Under the pieces are notes generated by a model, which worked only from the letters and a program-made list of their open reading frames with translations, was not told the origin of the DNA and searched no databases. DNA of 64,000 nt, taken from NCBI RefSeq assembly GCF_033807575.1, contig NC_084711.1:11284001-11348000 (forward strand), read 5' to 3'. Every line of letters begins with the position of its first letter. The first letter of the stretch is position 1. Positions 33,301 through 45,300 of the stretch are shown here, one piece after another. The position numbers were made by a program, and so were the translations under genes. Source of the stretch: Cydia pomonella. Its lineage: Eukaryota; Arthropoda; Insecta; Lepidoptera; Tortricidae.

Positions 33301-36300
33301 ATATAATGAATCAGGCAACAAGGCCAACTTCTTCAATTTCAACATTTATTCAGCAAATAGGCCACAAGGGCACTTTTACACGTCAACATGGAATTTGCAT
33401 ACAATTAAAAAAAAACACATCAACAATTATAAAATACAACTAACCGCAAATATCAATTCAAACAAATTACAAGTATCTCATATTACAAGTACCTTAACAG
33501 CATATATACCTACTTATGGCCTCTAGACAGTCTGCCATCAGGACCTGCTCTAGATAGTCAGCCAAAGTATAAACTAACATAATAAACAGTCATGGCCTGC
33601 TCTAGACAGTCTGCCATTACGGCCTGTACTAGACAGTCTGCCAAACTGACCAACCCAACCAACCCAACACTCAGAGACTCTCGCTGGTCAGATGCAGATT
33701 GCTATATCCTGGACACGGCGTGTATAGTACGCCGGTTTCTCACTCAGCGGCCCTGGCCATCGGCAGCTTGGACCCTGCCCCACTGCTGACAGCACCATGT
33801 AATAGCTTAACCTTCTTTGCTTTAGTCAGCTCTTGCTGCGAGACCCTCGCTTATCATCAACTTCATTCGTCCAGCCAGGTTACCAGCGTTGAAACATAAA
33901 ACAAATAAAAATGTTATAATTATTGGCAGTAGCAAAGATCGTTTTAGTCACAGTCATCATTAACAATGAACATTTTATAAGCCATAATTATCGACACAGT
34001 CGATCATTATCAACATCATCAGTCGTTACTATAATATACCTAATCATCATCTATATTCTATATCGTCATCAAAGTCGATCATCATCATTCAGTCATTATC
34101 ATCTTCAACATCATCAATCGTTACTATAATATACCTAATCATCATCTATATTCTATATTGTCATCAAAATCGATCATCATCGTTCAGTCAAGCATTATCG
34201 CCGACATTGTCATCGAAATCACCCAGCTCCGTTATCATCATCGATTTGGTCAGTTATTGACCGTTATAGACATCGAGGCAAACACCGTCGCTGACACCGT
34301 CACTGTAGACGACATGTTCAGTCATATACATCATCATCGTTATCGGAACTCTGTTGCCTAAGATTTTCCTTAGGTACCTGATTTACTCATAGGTGCTGAA
34401 ATCGTAATCAGATGTCACAACATTAATTAAATAAAATGACATAAATATTCAATCAATTCATCAACACCGAAAATAATTACATTTAAAACGTGTTTTTTTT
34501 TGTTCGTTGTTACATCCGGTTATTGCCTATACTAGTGATGACAACACACTTCATGGCGAAAATGCAATCACTAATTTTGTGTTTATTAAACACGGTTGTT
34601 TTGCCTAAATATTTTTAATATCACCCACTTATTTCTTGTCATCACTGTACCTTCTGTCACAAAATCATGTGTGTCTTAATCAAGCTAAATTTTTATGATA
34701 CAAAAATGTATGAATTACTTTATAAGGCTTCATTAAATTAAAATGTTATCTACTTTTAACTTCATTCATATAACTCACTCTGGTGTGTATATCCTTTGTT
34801 TAGGTCAATCACACAGTTCTTCACAAAACCATACTAAAATGTCTTAGTAAATAATTGGTGTTACCTGTTGTATTCATCAATTTTACATTTTAAGTCAATT
34901 TTCAATGACAATCCTGTAAGTCTTGTCTTTTCAAAGGAACACTGATTTTGTTAGCATATTAATTTTATATAAATTGATTTTCTCAAACTTTACAATGTTT
35001 TTATATAACTAAGTAAACTGCTTTTACCTTTGTAAGACACTTTCTGGTTGTGTTCATTACTTACACCTTTACCTACTTTTTAGTAACCTGAAATTTAATG
35101 ATTGAATACCACTAACTGTTAAGTTTATTAACCTGAACCTGTCATACAATAATTATTTCAGATTCACCCTTAAAGCAAATGAAACTATAAGTCACTAATA
35201 AATTGTATTTCATAGCAACAATTCATGATTTCATTCGTGATTTGTTATTGGATTGTACAGCTGCATTATTTAAATTTTCATACCTAGTAAATTTAAGAAA
35301 AATAATACATCATTCATTGACTTATAAATTTCTTCATAAAGATGGGACTTACGGGCACCCAGTATGGTGCCAGCACAGCGGTGTCAGTGAATGCGAGCCA
35401 AGCGTGCACTCCAAAGTAACTATGCGACTGATGCAAACTCATCAACCATCAATGTGCATTGTAGCAATCAAACTAGGCACACCAAATGAGAATGTTCGGT
35501 TATATGAATGGGCATATCTTTACTTTTGAAATCTTTGACAACACTAATATTTTCAACAATATGACCATGTGTGTTGACAGCACAGAAAAGTAATCTGTTC
35601 ACTCAATCCTGTTAAACTAATGCTTTTATAGGCAGAATTTGCACTATGCTATTTGCACTTACTAAAATGCATAAAAAAACACACAAACATAGATAAATAC
35701 TGCTTCTCAACTATGTAAAGGTATTAAGTATTATATATAGTATTAATAGAGCTACAAGAATTCTAAATAAAAAGACTTGCATGATGTGAAATGTCAAAAT
35801 CCAAAACGGGCCCGAGACATCAACATCATATTCCCTGAATGATAATAATGATGCTTTGAAATTGTAATTTATATTTTGGCACCGTAGAGGAACATGACAG
35901 CAGTAAATTGGTGCAAATCTGTTTTACAATATAAAATGGTACTTAATATCATTAATGATATTAATTTAACTTCCTTGGTTTGTATGTGAGGTGTGAGGGT
36001 TAATACCTTCACTGCAGCATTAAGTGTAACTCGTAATTAACCATACTTTGTATGAGGTCTTTCAACCACCTACCGCAGTGAAGATGTCAAGTCTGGAATA
36101 ATATCCCTATAGTCCAATATGCAAAATTTCCATACATCAAATGATATCTAAAATTTCCAAAAATTCAGCACATTTATTTTCATCTTTAAATTGTATAAGT
36201 ACCTATGTAAATATTTCTCATATACAAAATTAGATTATTGTGATGCTACATTTAAAACAATATTATGAAAAAGACATGAAACTATCAGTATCATTTCATA

Positions 36301-39300
36301 TTTAAAAATCATATAGTGTGTGTGATTCCATTCATTCAGTTTTGTTTCTATTTGCCTCTCTTTAAATTTCCAGATAAATAATTTTCAATATACTTAGCAA
36401 TGATAGGCAAGTAAATGCTTATACCTATATCATTCAATATCTTCAATTAACTTTTTTCTTTTGAATTTTCCCATATGAGTACCTAAAACCTAAATAACTT
36501 TTATAAATAAATAATTTGTTTGTTATCAAATCATAAACGAATTCATTTGTGTATTTTATCCAAAATGATTTAAATGATTTTTATTAAGATTCTATTGAGA
36601 CCAAAGTAGATAGAAGTATATTTTAATGAGTGTGCTGCTTGCTAAAGGCCTCCTTTAGCTCTTTTTCTTTAAAACTATCATGGGCCACTGTCCTACAATT
36701 CTAGCCCGCTGACAGATTAAGTTCTTCCTCTCATCTTAGTTATACCATCATTCCATCATAGCAAAAACCTCTAGGATACCAATCCAATACCTTTTTTTTG
36801 TTATCTCTTAACATATATAAGTATTTTAAACTCATGCATAATTTAAAAAAACTTTCATTGCCATTAGTCCATCCAAAAATAGTAATAGTCAACATTCAAC
36901 TTACAGAATGTCATTATACAACTCAGTGTTAATAACTAGATTCACTGAGCACTTGCACTGCACAATGCCATCCTTACCGCGTTGCCTTCCTTCATAACCA
37001 TGTCACAGGCTCTTAAGTATGGCTCTTGTCTCACCAGAAAGTTGATGGTTGATTGCTTGCGCTTGTATTTTCGAGATCTACTCTCATTGTATTCCGTCTC
37101 ATATCACAAAACCGAAAACAAACAATGACAAGAACACGGGTTAATAAATAGGTCAATACCATAGCAAATGTATGTAACTATGTACAGTACATTGAAAATT
37201 TAAAACAAAACTTTTGATTTATGCAAACGAAACGAACTGTCAATCGTTCTCTTTAGCGAGCAAAACAAACAAGCTAATGAAATCTTGTATCATTTATATA
37301 CTATCAACTCAACTGTTTCGACTATGAAACAAACATTTAAAAGACCAAGCAACTTACATTTTTATGCACCTCTATACAAGTGAAAATAAATTAAGTGCAT
37401 CCAATATCTATGTGGGCATTTGAATTCATAATCCCGCTTTCTGAGATGTAGAAGTCCATTGATTTAAAGCTCAGTAAATGGGGTTTATCATACAAACCAC
37501 TGCATCCAGTTAATATTTCTTTTATTACATCGATACACCGTATTAACTAAGATCACATCGTACATAATATCGGTCGACGGCATTCCGCCAAAATCTGACA
37601 GTTCTCTATATAAAACTAAAATGACCATAAACACAACAACCAAAAAGTATAAAGCCCGGTGCATACTACACGTTATTATTAGTATAAGGCCACATACAGG
37701 ATATTAACTATTGTGATGCTTACAATAGGAACCTGCGTGGGGTCAGTGGCACCCGTGATAGCGGACACCAGCAGCCCCATGAACAGCGTGGCCATCGACC
37801 CCAGCCCGGAGTACCACAGGTACGATACTCGGAACAACCAGAATACTGATTCTTCGTGTTGGTTTCTGGGAAATAGAACACTCTACGTTATCTTAGGTCA
37901 TCAATCTTGCCTGCTTTCTGTCACAGCGAGGTCTGCTCGTAAGCTGGCAACTGAAGAAACAGCTCTTTGGGTTTAAGGTATATAGGATATATATAGATAA
38001 CATAACAAAAATATTGGGGATCCATTTAAGGCCATATTCAGCATCGTGTCGTGTTCTGATTGATTAGCCCAAAGGACTTAAAATGTCGCAAAGAGCACGT
38101 CTACAATGAATAACTGAAAATCACTTGACTGTTTCTTGTCCTTCAGATGATGTTATGCGATTTTCCATGGTAAACTATGTACGTCGGACTTAGCTTATTT
38201 ACCGATACAAACCGTAGCATAAGTTAATTTTCAAAGCTATTAGATCAGGAAATTAACTGCCGGAAGTCGAGGAAAGCGGTCGCGGTCGTAGGTACAGTTG
38301 CGTACATTGACTTCGGAGTTCAAATGTACAATAGTGAGAATGTCATAAACATAAAACAAGAAAGTTATAATAAGTATTTTTTTTTTTTTTTTTAATAGCC
38401 TATTTGTGTGTCCCACTGCTGGGCAAAGGCCTCCCCTCTAGCTTTCCAATCCTCCCTGTGCTGAGCAAGGTCCCGCCAGTCCCGCTGAAACGCATCCAAG
38501 TCGTCCCGCCATCTCTTTCTCGGTCTGCCTCTGCCACGACTACACCGGGGATGCCAGCTAGTGGCTATTTTAGCCCATCTGTCATCATTCATCCGGCAGA
38601 CATGTCCAGCCCAGTCCCACTTAAGCCTGGCGGTCTTCATCCCAACATCGACGACACGGGTTTTGGAGCGAAGCTCTGTGTTCCTCACCCTGTCTGATCT
38701 TCGGATACCCAGGATACTCCGCTCCATTGCTCTTTGACAAACCTTGAGCCGTGATTTTTGCGCCTCAGTTAATGACCAGGTTTGGGCACCATAGGTGAGG
38801 ATGGGTAAGATGCACATGTCGACGAGCTTGCGCTTTAGTGCAATTGGGAGTTTACCTTTCATGAGTTCCTTCATAGACCAAAAGCTCCGCCAGGCGTTTT
38901 CGATCCTTCTATCAATCTCCTTGTCCTGGCGATCTGTGAAGGAGACTATCTGGCCTAGATAAGTATACTCGTCGACATATTGCAAAATGTTCCCATCCAC
39001 CGTCACCCCGTGCTTCTTGCTGTTGGTCATTAACTGGGTTTTAGATTGGTTCATCGTCAGACCAACCTCAAGGCTTGCGTCGCTAAGTTCTTGTAGCCAG
39101 GGACTGAAAAACCGCAAAAGACCGGTAACCTAAAATAAAGGTATCAATTGAATAGGTATCCAAAGCTAAGGGTACCCGAATAAAATCGCAAAAGACCGAT
39201 ACCTAAGATAAGGGTATCAATTGAATAGGTATCCAAAGCTAACGGTACCCGAATAAAATCGCAAACGACCGATACCTACACAAAGGGTATCAATTGAATA

Positions 39301-42300
39301 GGTATCCAAAGCTAACGGTACCCGAAGAAAATCGCACAAGACCGATACCTACACTAAGGGTATCAATTGAAAAACTATATAACTATAAGGGTACCCGAAT
39401 AAATAAAATGTAATAGGTACATTTTTCAAACGGTACCGCTACAGTTGAAAGGGTACCGTACGGTACCGTTTCAAGTAGACTTCTACTTTGGAATCCAAGA
39501 TGGCGGCCGTGCACTCGTCATAAAAGTCGTCATGGATATCGTTTTATAGGTTTTAGGGAGTGCAGATTTCGAAAATGATGACCATTTTGGAATTCAAGAT
39601 GGCGGCCGTGCACTCTGTCATAAAAGTCGTCATGGATATCGTTTTATAGGTTTTAGGGAGTGCAGATTTCGAAAATGATGACCATTTTGGAATCCAAGAT
39701 GGCGGCCGTGCATTCTGTCATAAAAGTCGTCATGGATATCGTTTTATAGGTTTTAGGGAGTGCAGATTTCAAAAATGATGACCATTTTGGAATCCAAGAT
39801 GGCGGCCGTGCACTCTGTCATAAAAGTCGTCATGGATATCGTTTTATAGGTTTTAGGGAGTGCAGATTTCGAAAATGATGACCATTTTGGAATCCAAGAT
39901 GGCCGCCGTGCACTCTGTCATAAAAGTCGTCATGGATATCGTTTTATAGGTTTTAGGGAGTGCAGATTTCGAAAATGATGACCATTTTGGAATCCAAGAC
40001 GGCGGCCGTGCACTATGTCATAAAAGTCGTCATGGATATCGTTTTATAGGTTTTAGGGAGTGCAGATTTCGAAAATGATGACCATTTTGGAATCCAAGAT
40101 GGCCGCCGTGCACTCTGTCATAAAAGTCGTCATGGATATCGTTTTATAGGTTTTAGGGAGTGCAGATTTCGAAAATGATGACCATTTTGGAATCCAAGAT
40201 GGCCGCCGTGCACTCTGTCATAAAAGTCGTCATGGATATCGTTTTATAGGTTTTAGGGAGTGCAGATTTCGAAAATGATGACCATTTTGGAATCCAAGAT
40301 GGCCGCCGTGCACTCTGTCATAAAAGTCGTCATGGATATCGTTTTATAGGTTTTAGGGAGTGCAGATTTAGAAACTGATGACCATTCTAGAATCCAAGAT
40401 GGCGGCCGTGCACTCTGTCATAAAAGTCGTCATGGATATCGTTTTATAGGTTTTAGGGAGTGCAGATTTCGAAAATGATGACCATTTTGGAATCCAAGAT
40501 GGCCGCCGTGCACTCTGTCATAAAAGTCGTCATGGATATCGTTTTATAGGTTTTAGGGAGTGCAGATTTCGAAAATGATGACCATTTTGGAATCCAAGAT
40601 GGCGGCCGTGCATTCTGTCATAAAAGTCGTCATGGATATCGTTTTATAGGTTTTAGGGAGTGCAGATTTAGAAACTGATGACCATTCTAGAATCCAAGAT
40701 GGCGGCCGTGCACTCTGTCATAAAAGTCGTCATGGATATCGTTTTATAGGTTTTAGGGAGTGCAGATTTCGAAAATGATGACCATTTTGGAATCCCAGAT
40801 GGCGGCCGTGCACTCTGTCATAAAAGTCGTCATGGATATCGTTTTATAGGTTTTAGGGAGTGCAGATTTCGAAAATGATGACCATTTTGGAATCCAAGAT
40901 GGCGGCCGTGCATTCTGTAATAAAAGTCGTCATGGATATCGTTTTATAGGATTTAGGGAGTGCAGATTTCAAAAATGATGACCATTTTGGAATCCAAGAT
41001 GGCGGCCGTGCACTCTGTCATAAAAGTCGTCATGGATATCGTTTTATAGGTTTTAGGGAGTGCAGATTTCGAAAATTATGACCATTTTGGAATCCAAGAT
41101 GGCGGCCGTGCATTCTGTCATAAAAGTCGTCATGGATATCGTTTTATAGGTTTTAGGGAGTGCAGCTTTCGAAAATGATTACCATTTTGGAATCCAAGAT
41201 GGCGGCCGTGCACTATGTCATAAAAGTCGTCATGGATATCGTTTTATAGGTTTTAGGGAGTGCAGATTTCGAAAATGATGACCATTTTGGAATCCAAGAT
41301 GGCCGCCGTGCACTCTGTCATAAAAGTCGTCATGGATATCGTTTTATAGGTTTTAGGGAGTGCAGATTTCGAAAATGATGACCATTTTGGAATCCAAGAC
41401 GGCGGCCGTGCACTATGTCATAAAAGTCGTCATGGATATCGTTTTATAGGTTTTAGGGAGTGCAGATTTCGAAAATGATGACCATTTTGGAATCCAAGAT
41501 GGCCGCCGTGCACTCTGTCATAAAAGTCGTCATGGATATCGTTTTATAGGTTTTAGGGAGTGCAGATTTCGAAAATGATGACCATTTTGGAATCCAAGAT
41601 GGCCGCCGTGCACTCTGTCATAAAAGTCGTCATGGATATCGTTTTATAGGTTTTAGGGAGTGCAGATTTCGAAAATGATGACCATTTTGGAATCCAAGAT
41701 GGCGGCCGTGCACTCTGTCATAAAAGTCGTCATGGCTATCGTTTTATAGGTTTTAGGGAGTGCAGATTTCGAAAATGATGACCATTTTGGAATCCAAGAT
41801 GGCGGCCGTGCATTCTGTCATAAAAGTCGTCATGGATATCGTTTTATAGGTTTTAGGGAGTGCAGATTTAGAAACTGATGACCATTCTAGAATCCAAGAT
41901 GGCGGCCGTGCACTCTGTCATAAAAGTCGTCATGGATATCGTTTTATAGGTTTTAGGGAGTGCAGATTTCGAAAATGATGACCATTTTGGAATCCCAGAT
42001 GGCGGCCGTGCACTCTGTCATAAAAGTCGTCATGGATATCGTTTTATAGGTTTTAGGGAGTGCAGATTTCGAAAATGATGACCATTTTGGAATCCAAGAT
42101 GGCGGCCGTGCATTCTGTCATAAAAGTCGTCATGGATATCGTTTTATAGGATTTAGGGAGTGCAGATTTCAAAAATGATGACCATTTTGGAATCCAAGAT
42201 GGCGGCCGTGCACTCTGTCATAAAAGTCGTCATGGATATCGTTTTATAGGTTTTAGGGAGTGCAGATTTCGAAAATTATGACCATTTTGGAATCCAAGAT

Positions 42301-45300
42301 GGCGGCCGTGCATTCTGTCATAAAAGTCGTCATGGATATCGTTTTATAGGTTTTAGGGAGTGCAGCTTTCGAAAATGATGACCATTTTGGAATCCAAGAT
42401 GGCGGCCGTGCACTATGTCATAAAAGTCGTCATGGATATCGTTTTATAGGTTTTAGGGAGTGCAGATTTCGAAAATGATGACCATTTTGGAATCCAAGAT
42501 GGCGGCCGTGCACTCTGTCATAAAAGTCGTCATGGATATCGTTTTATAGGTTTTAGGGAGTGCAGATTTCGAAAGTGATGACCATTTTGGAATCCAAGAT
42601 GGCGGCCGTGCATTCTGTCATAAAAGTCGTCATGGATATCGTTTTATAGGTTTTAGGGAGTGCAGATTTAGAAACTGATGACCAATCTAGAATCCAAGAT
42701 GGCGGCGGTGCACTATGTCATAAAAGTCGTCATGGATATCGTTTCATAGGTTTTAGGGAGTGCAGATTTCGAAAATGATGACCATTTTGGAATCCAAGAT
42801 GGCGGCCGTGCATTCTGTCATAATAAAGGTCCTCTGGGATCCTCAGATGTCGATTTTCATCTCAATCTGAGCTTAAATGCCGAAATCAAAAATGGCGTGC
42901 GTTTTCTAAAAATTTGACCTCGGAATCATAATAAAGGTCCTCTGGGATCCTTAGATATCGATTTTCGTCTCAATCTGAGCTTAAATGCCGAAATCAAAAA
43001 TGGCGTGCGTTTTCTACAAATTTGACCTCAGAATCATAACAAAGGTCCTCTGGGATCCTCAGATATCGATTTACATCTCAATCTGAGCTTAAATGCCGAA
43101 ATAAAAAATGACGTGCGTTTTCTAAAAATTTGACCTCAGAATCATAATAAAGATCGATTTTCATCTTAATCTGAGCTTAAATGCCCAAATCCAAGATGGC
43201 GGGCGATCATTCAAATTGAGTGACCGGTTTGTATTGGGGTATCCGATCGCGTGGCAAGATACTTTTACTTAAGGGTACCGTTTGGACGGAAGCTTGTTTG
43301 GGTACCCAAAGTATTGATATCGCTTTCGGAGTGCTATTTTAACGGTCGGGTACCCTTTCAAAATTGTTTTAAAGTCTAAGGGTATCGTTTGGACGGAAGC
43401 TTGTTTGGATACCTAAAGCATTGATACCGCTTCCGTAATGCTATTTCAACGGTCGGGTATCGTTTCAAAATTGTTTTAAAGGTACTTTTATTTAACGGTA
43501 CCGTTTGGACGGAAGCTTATTTGGATACCCAAAGCGTTGATATCGGTACCGAAATGCTAGTTTAACGGTCGGGTACCCTTTAAAAAGACCGGTCAAAACC
43601 GTTTTTAAGGGTACCTTTTCAGTCCCTGCTTGTAGCATACTCTGCAGTTCAATTGCCGATGTTGAGAAGAGTACGATGTCGTCCGCGAATCGAAGGTTTG
43701 TCAACCTCCTATCGCCGACCTCGATACCCTTTGTCTCCCAAGAGGCCGCCAGTTTTTTGAAAACTTCCTCCAAGCAGCTGGTGAACAATTTAGGAGAGAG
43801 CGGGTCACCCTGCTTTACTCCCTTAAGGATTTTAAATTTAGGACCTGGTGCGTGCAGCTTGATGCTGGCCGTACTATTCTTGTATATCCGTCCAACGAGT
43901 TCAACATACGTTTGGTTTATTTGTTGACTACTCAGTGCCGATAAGATGGCTCCATGTGTGACACTATCGAAGGCTTTATTATAGTCAACAAATGCCAAAT
44001 ACAACGGTTGTTTGAACTCGTTGGATTTCTCTACAATTTGATTTAGGGAGTGAAGGTGGTCGATTGTAGAAAAGGAGGGACGGAAACCGGCTTGCTCAGG
44101 TGGTTGTTTTTGGTCTAGTAGCGGAGCGATTCTGTTCTGAATGACCTTTATGAATAACTTGTAGATGTGGGATACTAGACTTATTGGTCTATAATTATTT
44201 ATGTCTGCTTTGTCACCTTTTTTATGTAACAGAATGATATTGGAATGGCAAAAATTTTTGGGTATTATTCCTGTGAAAAGTATACTATTGAAAAAATTTG
44301 TGATATGCGGCAGAAGAACATGTCGTCCCAGTCTCAATGCTTCCGTCGTAACGCCATCTTCACCGGGGCTTTTTTGGTAAATCATACTTTTTAAGGCATA
44401 ATTTACTTCATAGCCTGATATTGGAGGTATATCAGAGCAGGAGTATTCTATATTGTAGTCTTCAAGAGATGAGTCAGAGTATAAGGCTTTATAGAAGCAT
44501 GTGCAGATTTCTGTGACCTTCTGTCTGTTGCTCTGCCTAACTCCGTTCTCATCTCTTAAGCAAGTGATCCATGATTTCTGCTTTGTCATACCCTCTTTGG
44601 CTGCTCTAAGGGATCTTTGAGTCTTTAGAGCTGCTTCTACAAGTTTTGTATTGGCATCTCTCATGTCCCTTCTAATGCTCCGTTTAACTGCTTTGTCCAA
44701 AATGTTACGTTGTTCTCTATTGTGTTTGTTGTTTTGTCTGTTCTCTATTAATTGTAATGTTGCGTGTGACAGTTTTCTGGTTTTTGTTTTTTCCTGCTTA
44801 ATTTTTCTACTTGCTCTCTTTATGCTTTCAAGAATGACTTTGTACTGAGATTCGGCACTCACTTCCGGAACCGAAGAGAGAGCACTGAAACTATTTTTTA
44901 GCTCTAGGTTAAACTTATCCATATTTCCTAGTAGTGTATCTCTTTCGAGTCGTTTGATGCGTTTATCAAAAATTTTATGCCTGTGTATCCTGATATTAAA
45001 TTTAAGTTTAGCTCTAACGGGTCTGTGATCGGAGTTGTATTTAAATTGATTGATTATTCCCACATCTTTTATAATTTGAGAGTCTGATGAGAGTACATAG
45101 TCTATCTCGTTTTTTACCTTGCCGTTTGGTGAGACCCAGGTCCAGCGACGTTGCGGTTTTTTTGGGTAGAAGGTGTTACTGATGCTCAGGTTCTGTCCAA
45201 AGGCGAATTGGACAAGCCGGGTGCCACGTTCATTCCTTACACCGGAGCCATGTGGGCCTAGCACTTGTTGGTTATCCAACTCATTCCTTATTCCGACTTT

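Larger units (their letters stand above)
31569..37724. mobile_element. Non-autonomous LTR element (LARD-like) in an SLC5 exon
   Basis: Two 278-bp direct repeats (31569-31846 and 37447-37724) begin TG and end CA; I found no difference between them by eye. ATAG flanks the element on both sides (31565-31568, 37725-37728). The 5.6-kb interior has no gag, protease, RT or integrase frame, so the element needs proteins in trans. A TATA-like 'ctatataaaac' near 31728 favours plus orientation, but no clear primer-binding site or polypurine tract was found and orientation is open. Near-identical LTRs imply a very recent insertion. Confidence 0.88.
39098..43628. mobile_element. Non-autonomous hAT transposon made of tandem repeats
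   Basis: Terminal inverted repeats CAGGGACTGAAAA (39098-39110) and TTTTCAGTCCCTG (43616-43628) are perfect. The 8-bp duplication CTTGTAGC lies at 39090-39097 and 43629-43636. TIR start CAGGG and 8-bp duplication are hAT hallmarks. The 4531-bp body has no transposase; about 90 percent is four different tandem arrays (73-, 100-, 108- and about 115-bp units). Confidence 0.93.

Noticed and set aside
33592..34361. Several overlapping Ser/His/Ile-rich frames
   Set aside because: They are generated by the ATC-rich low-complexity tract and minisatellite.
35203..35529. 108-codon frame in the LTR element
   Set aside because: Its second half is the dispersed repeat also found at 31015 and 48437; not conserved as protein between copies.
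31565..37728. The LTR element as a spliced-out intron restoring SLC5
   Set aside because: The best donor at the LTR edge and the AG in 'ctatag' would join with a one-base frameshift, so it does not restore the protein.
39485..42820. CRISPR-like array of regular repeats
   Set aside because: The 100-bp units are contiguous with no unique spacers, inside a eukaryotic hAT element.
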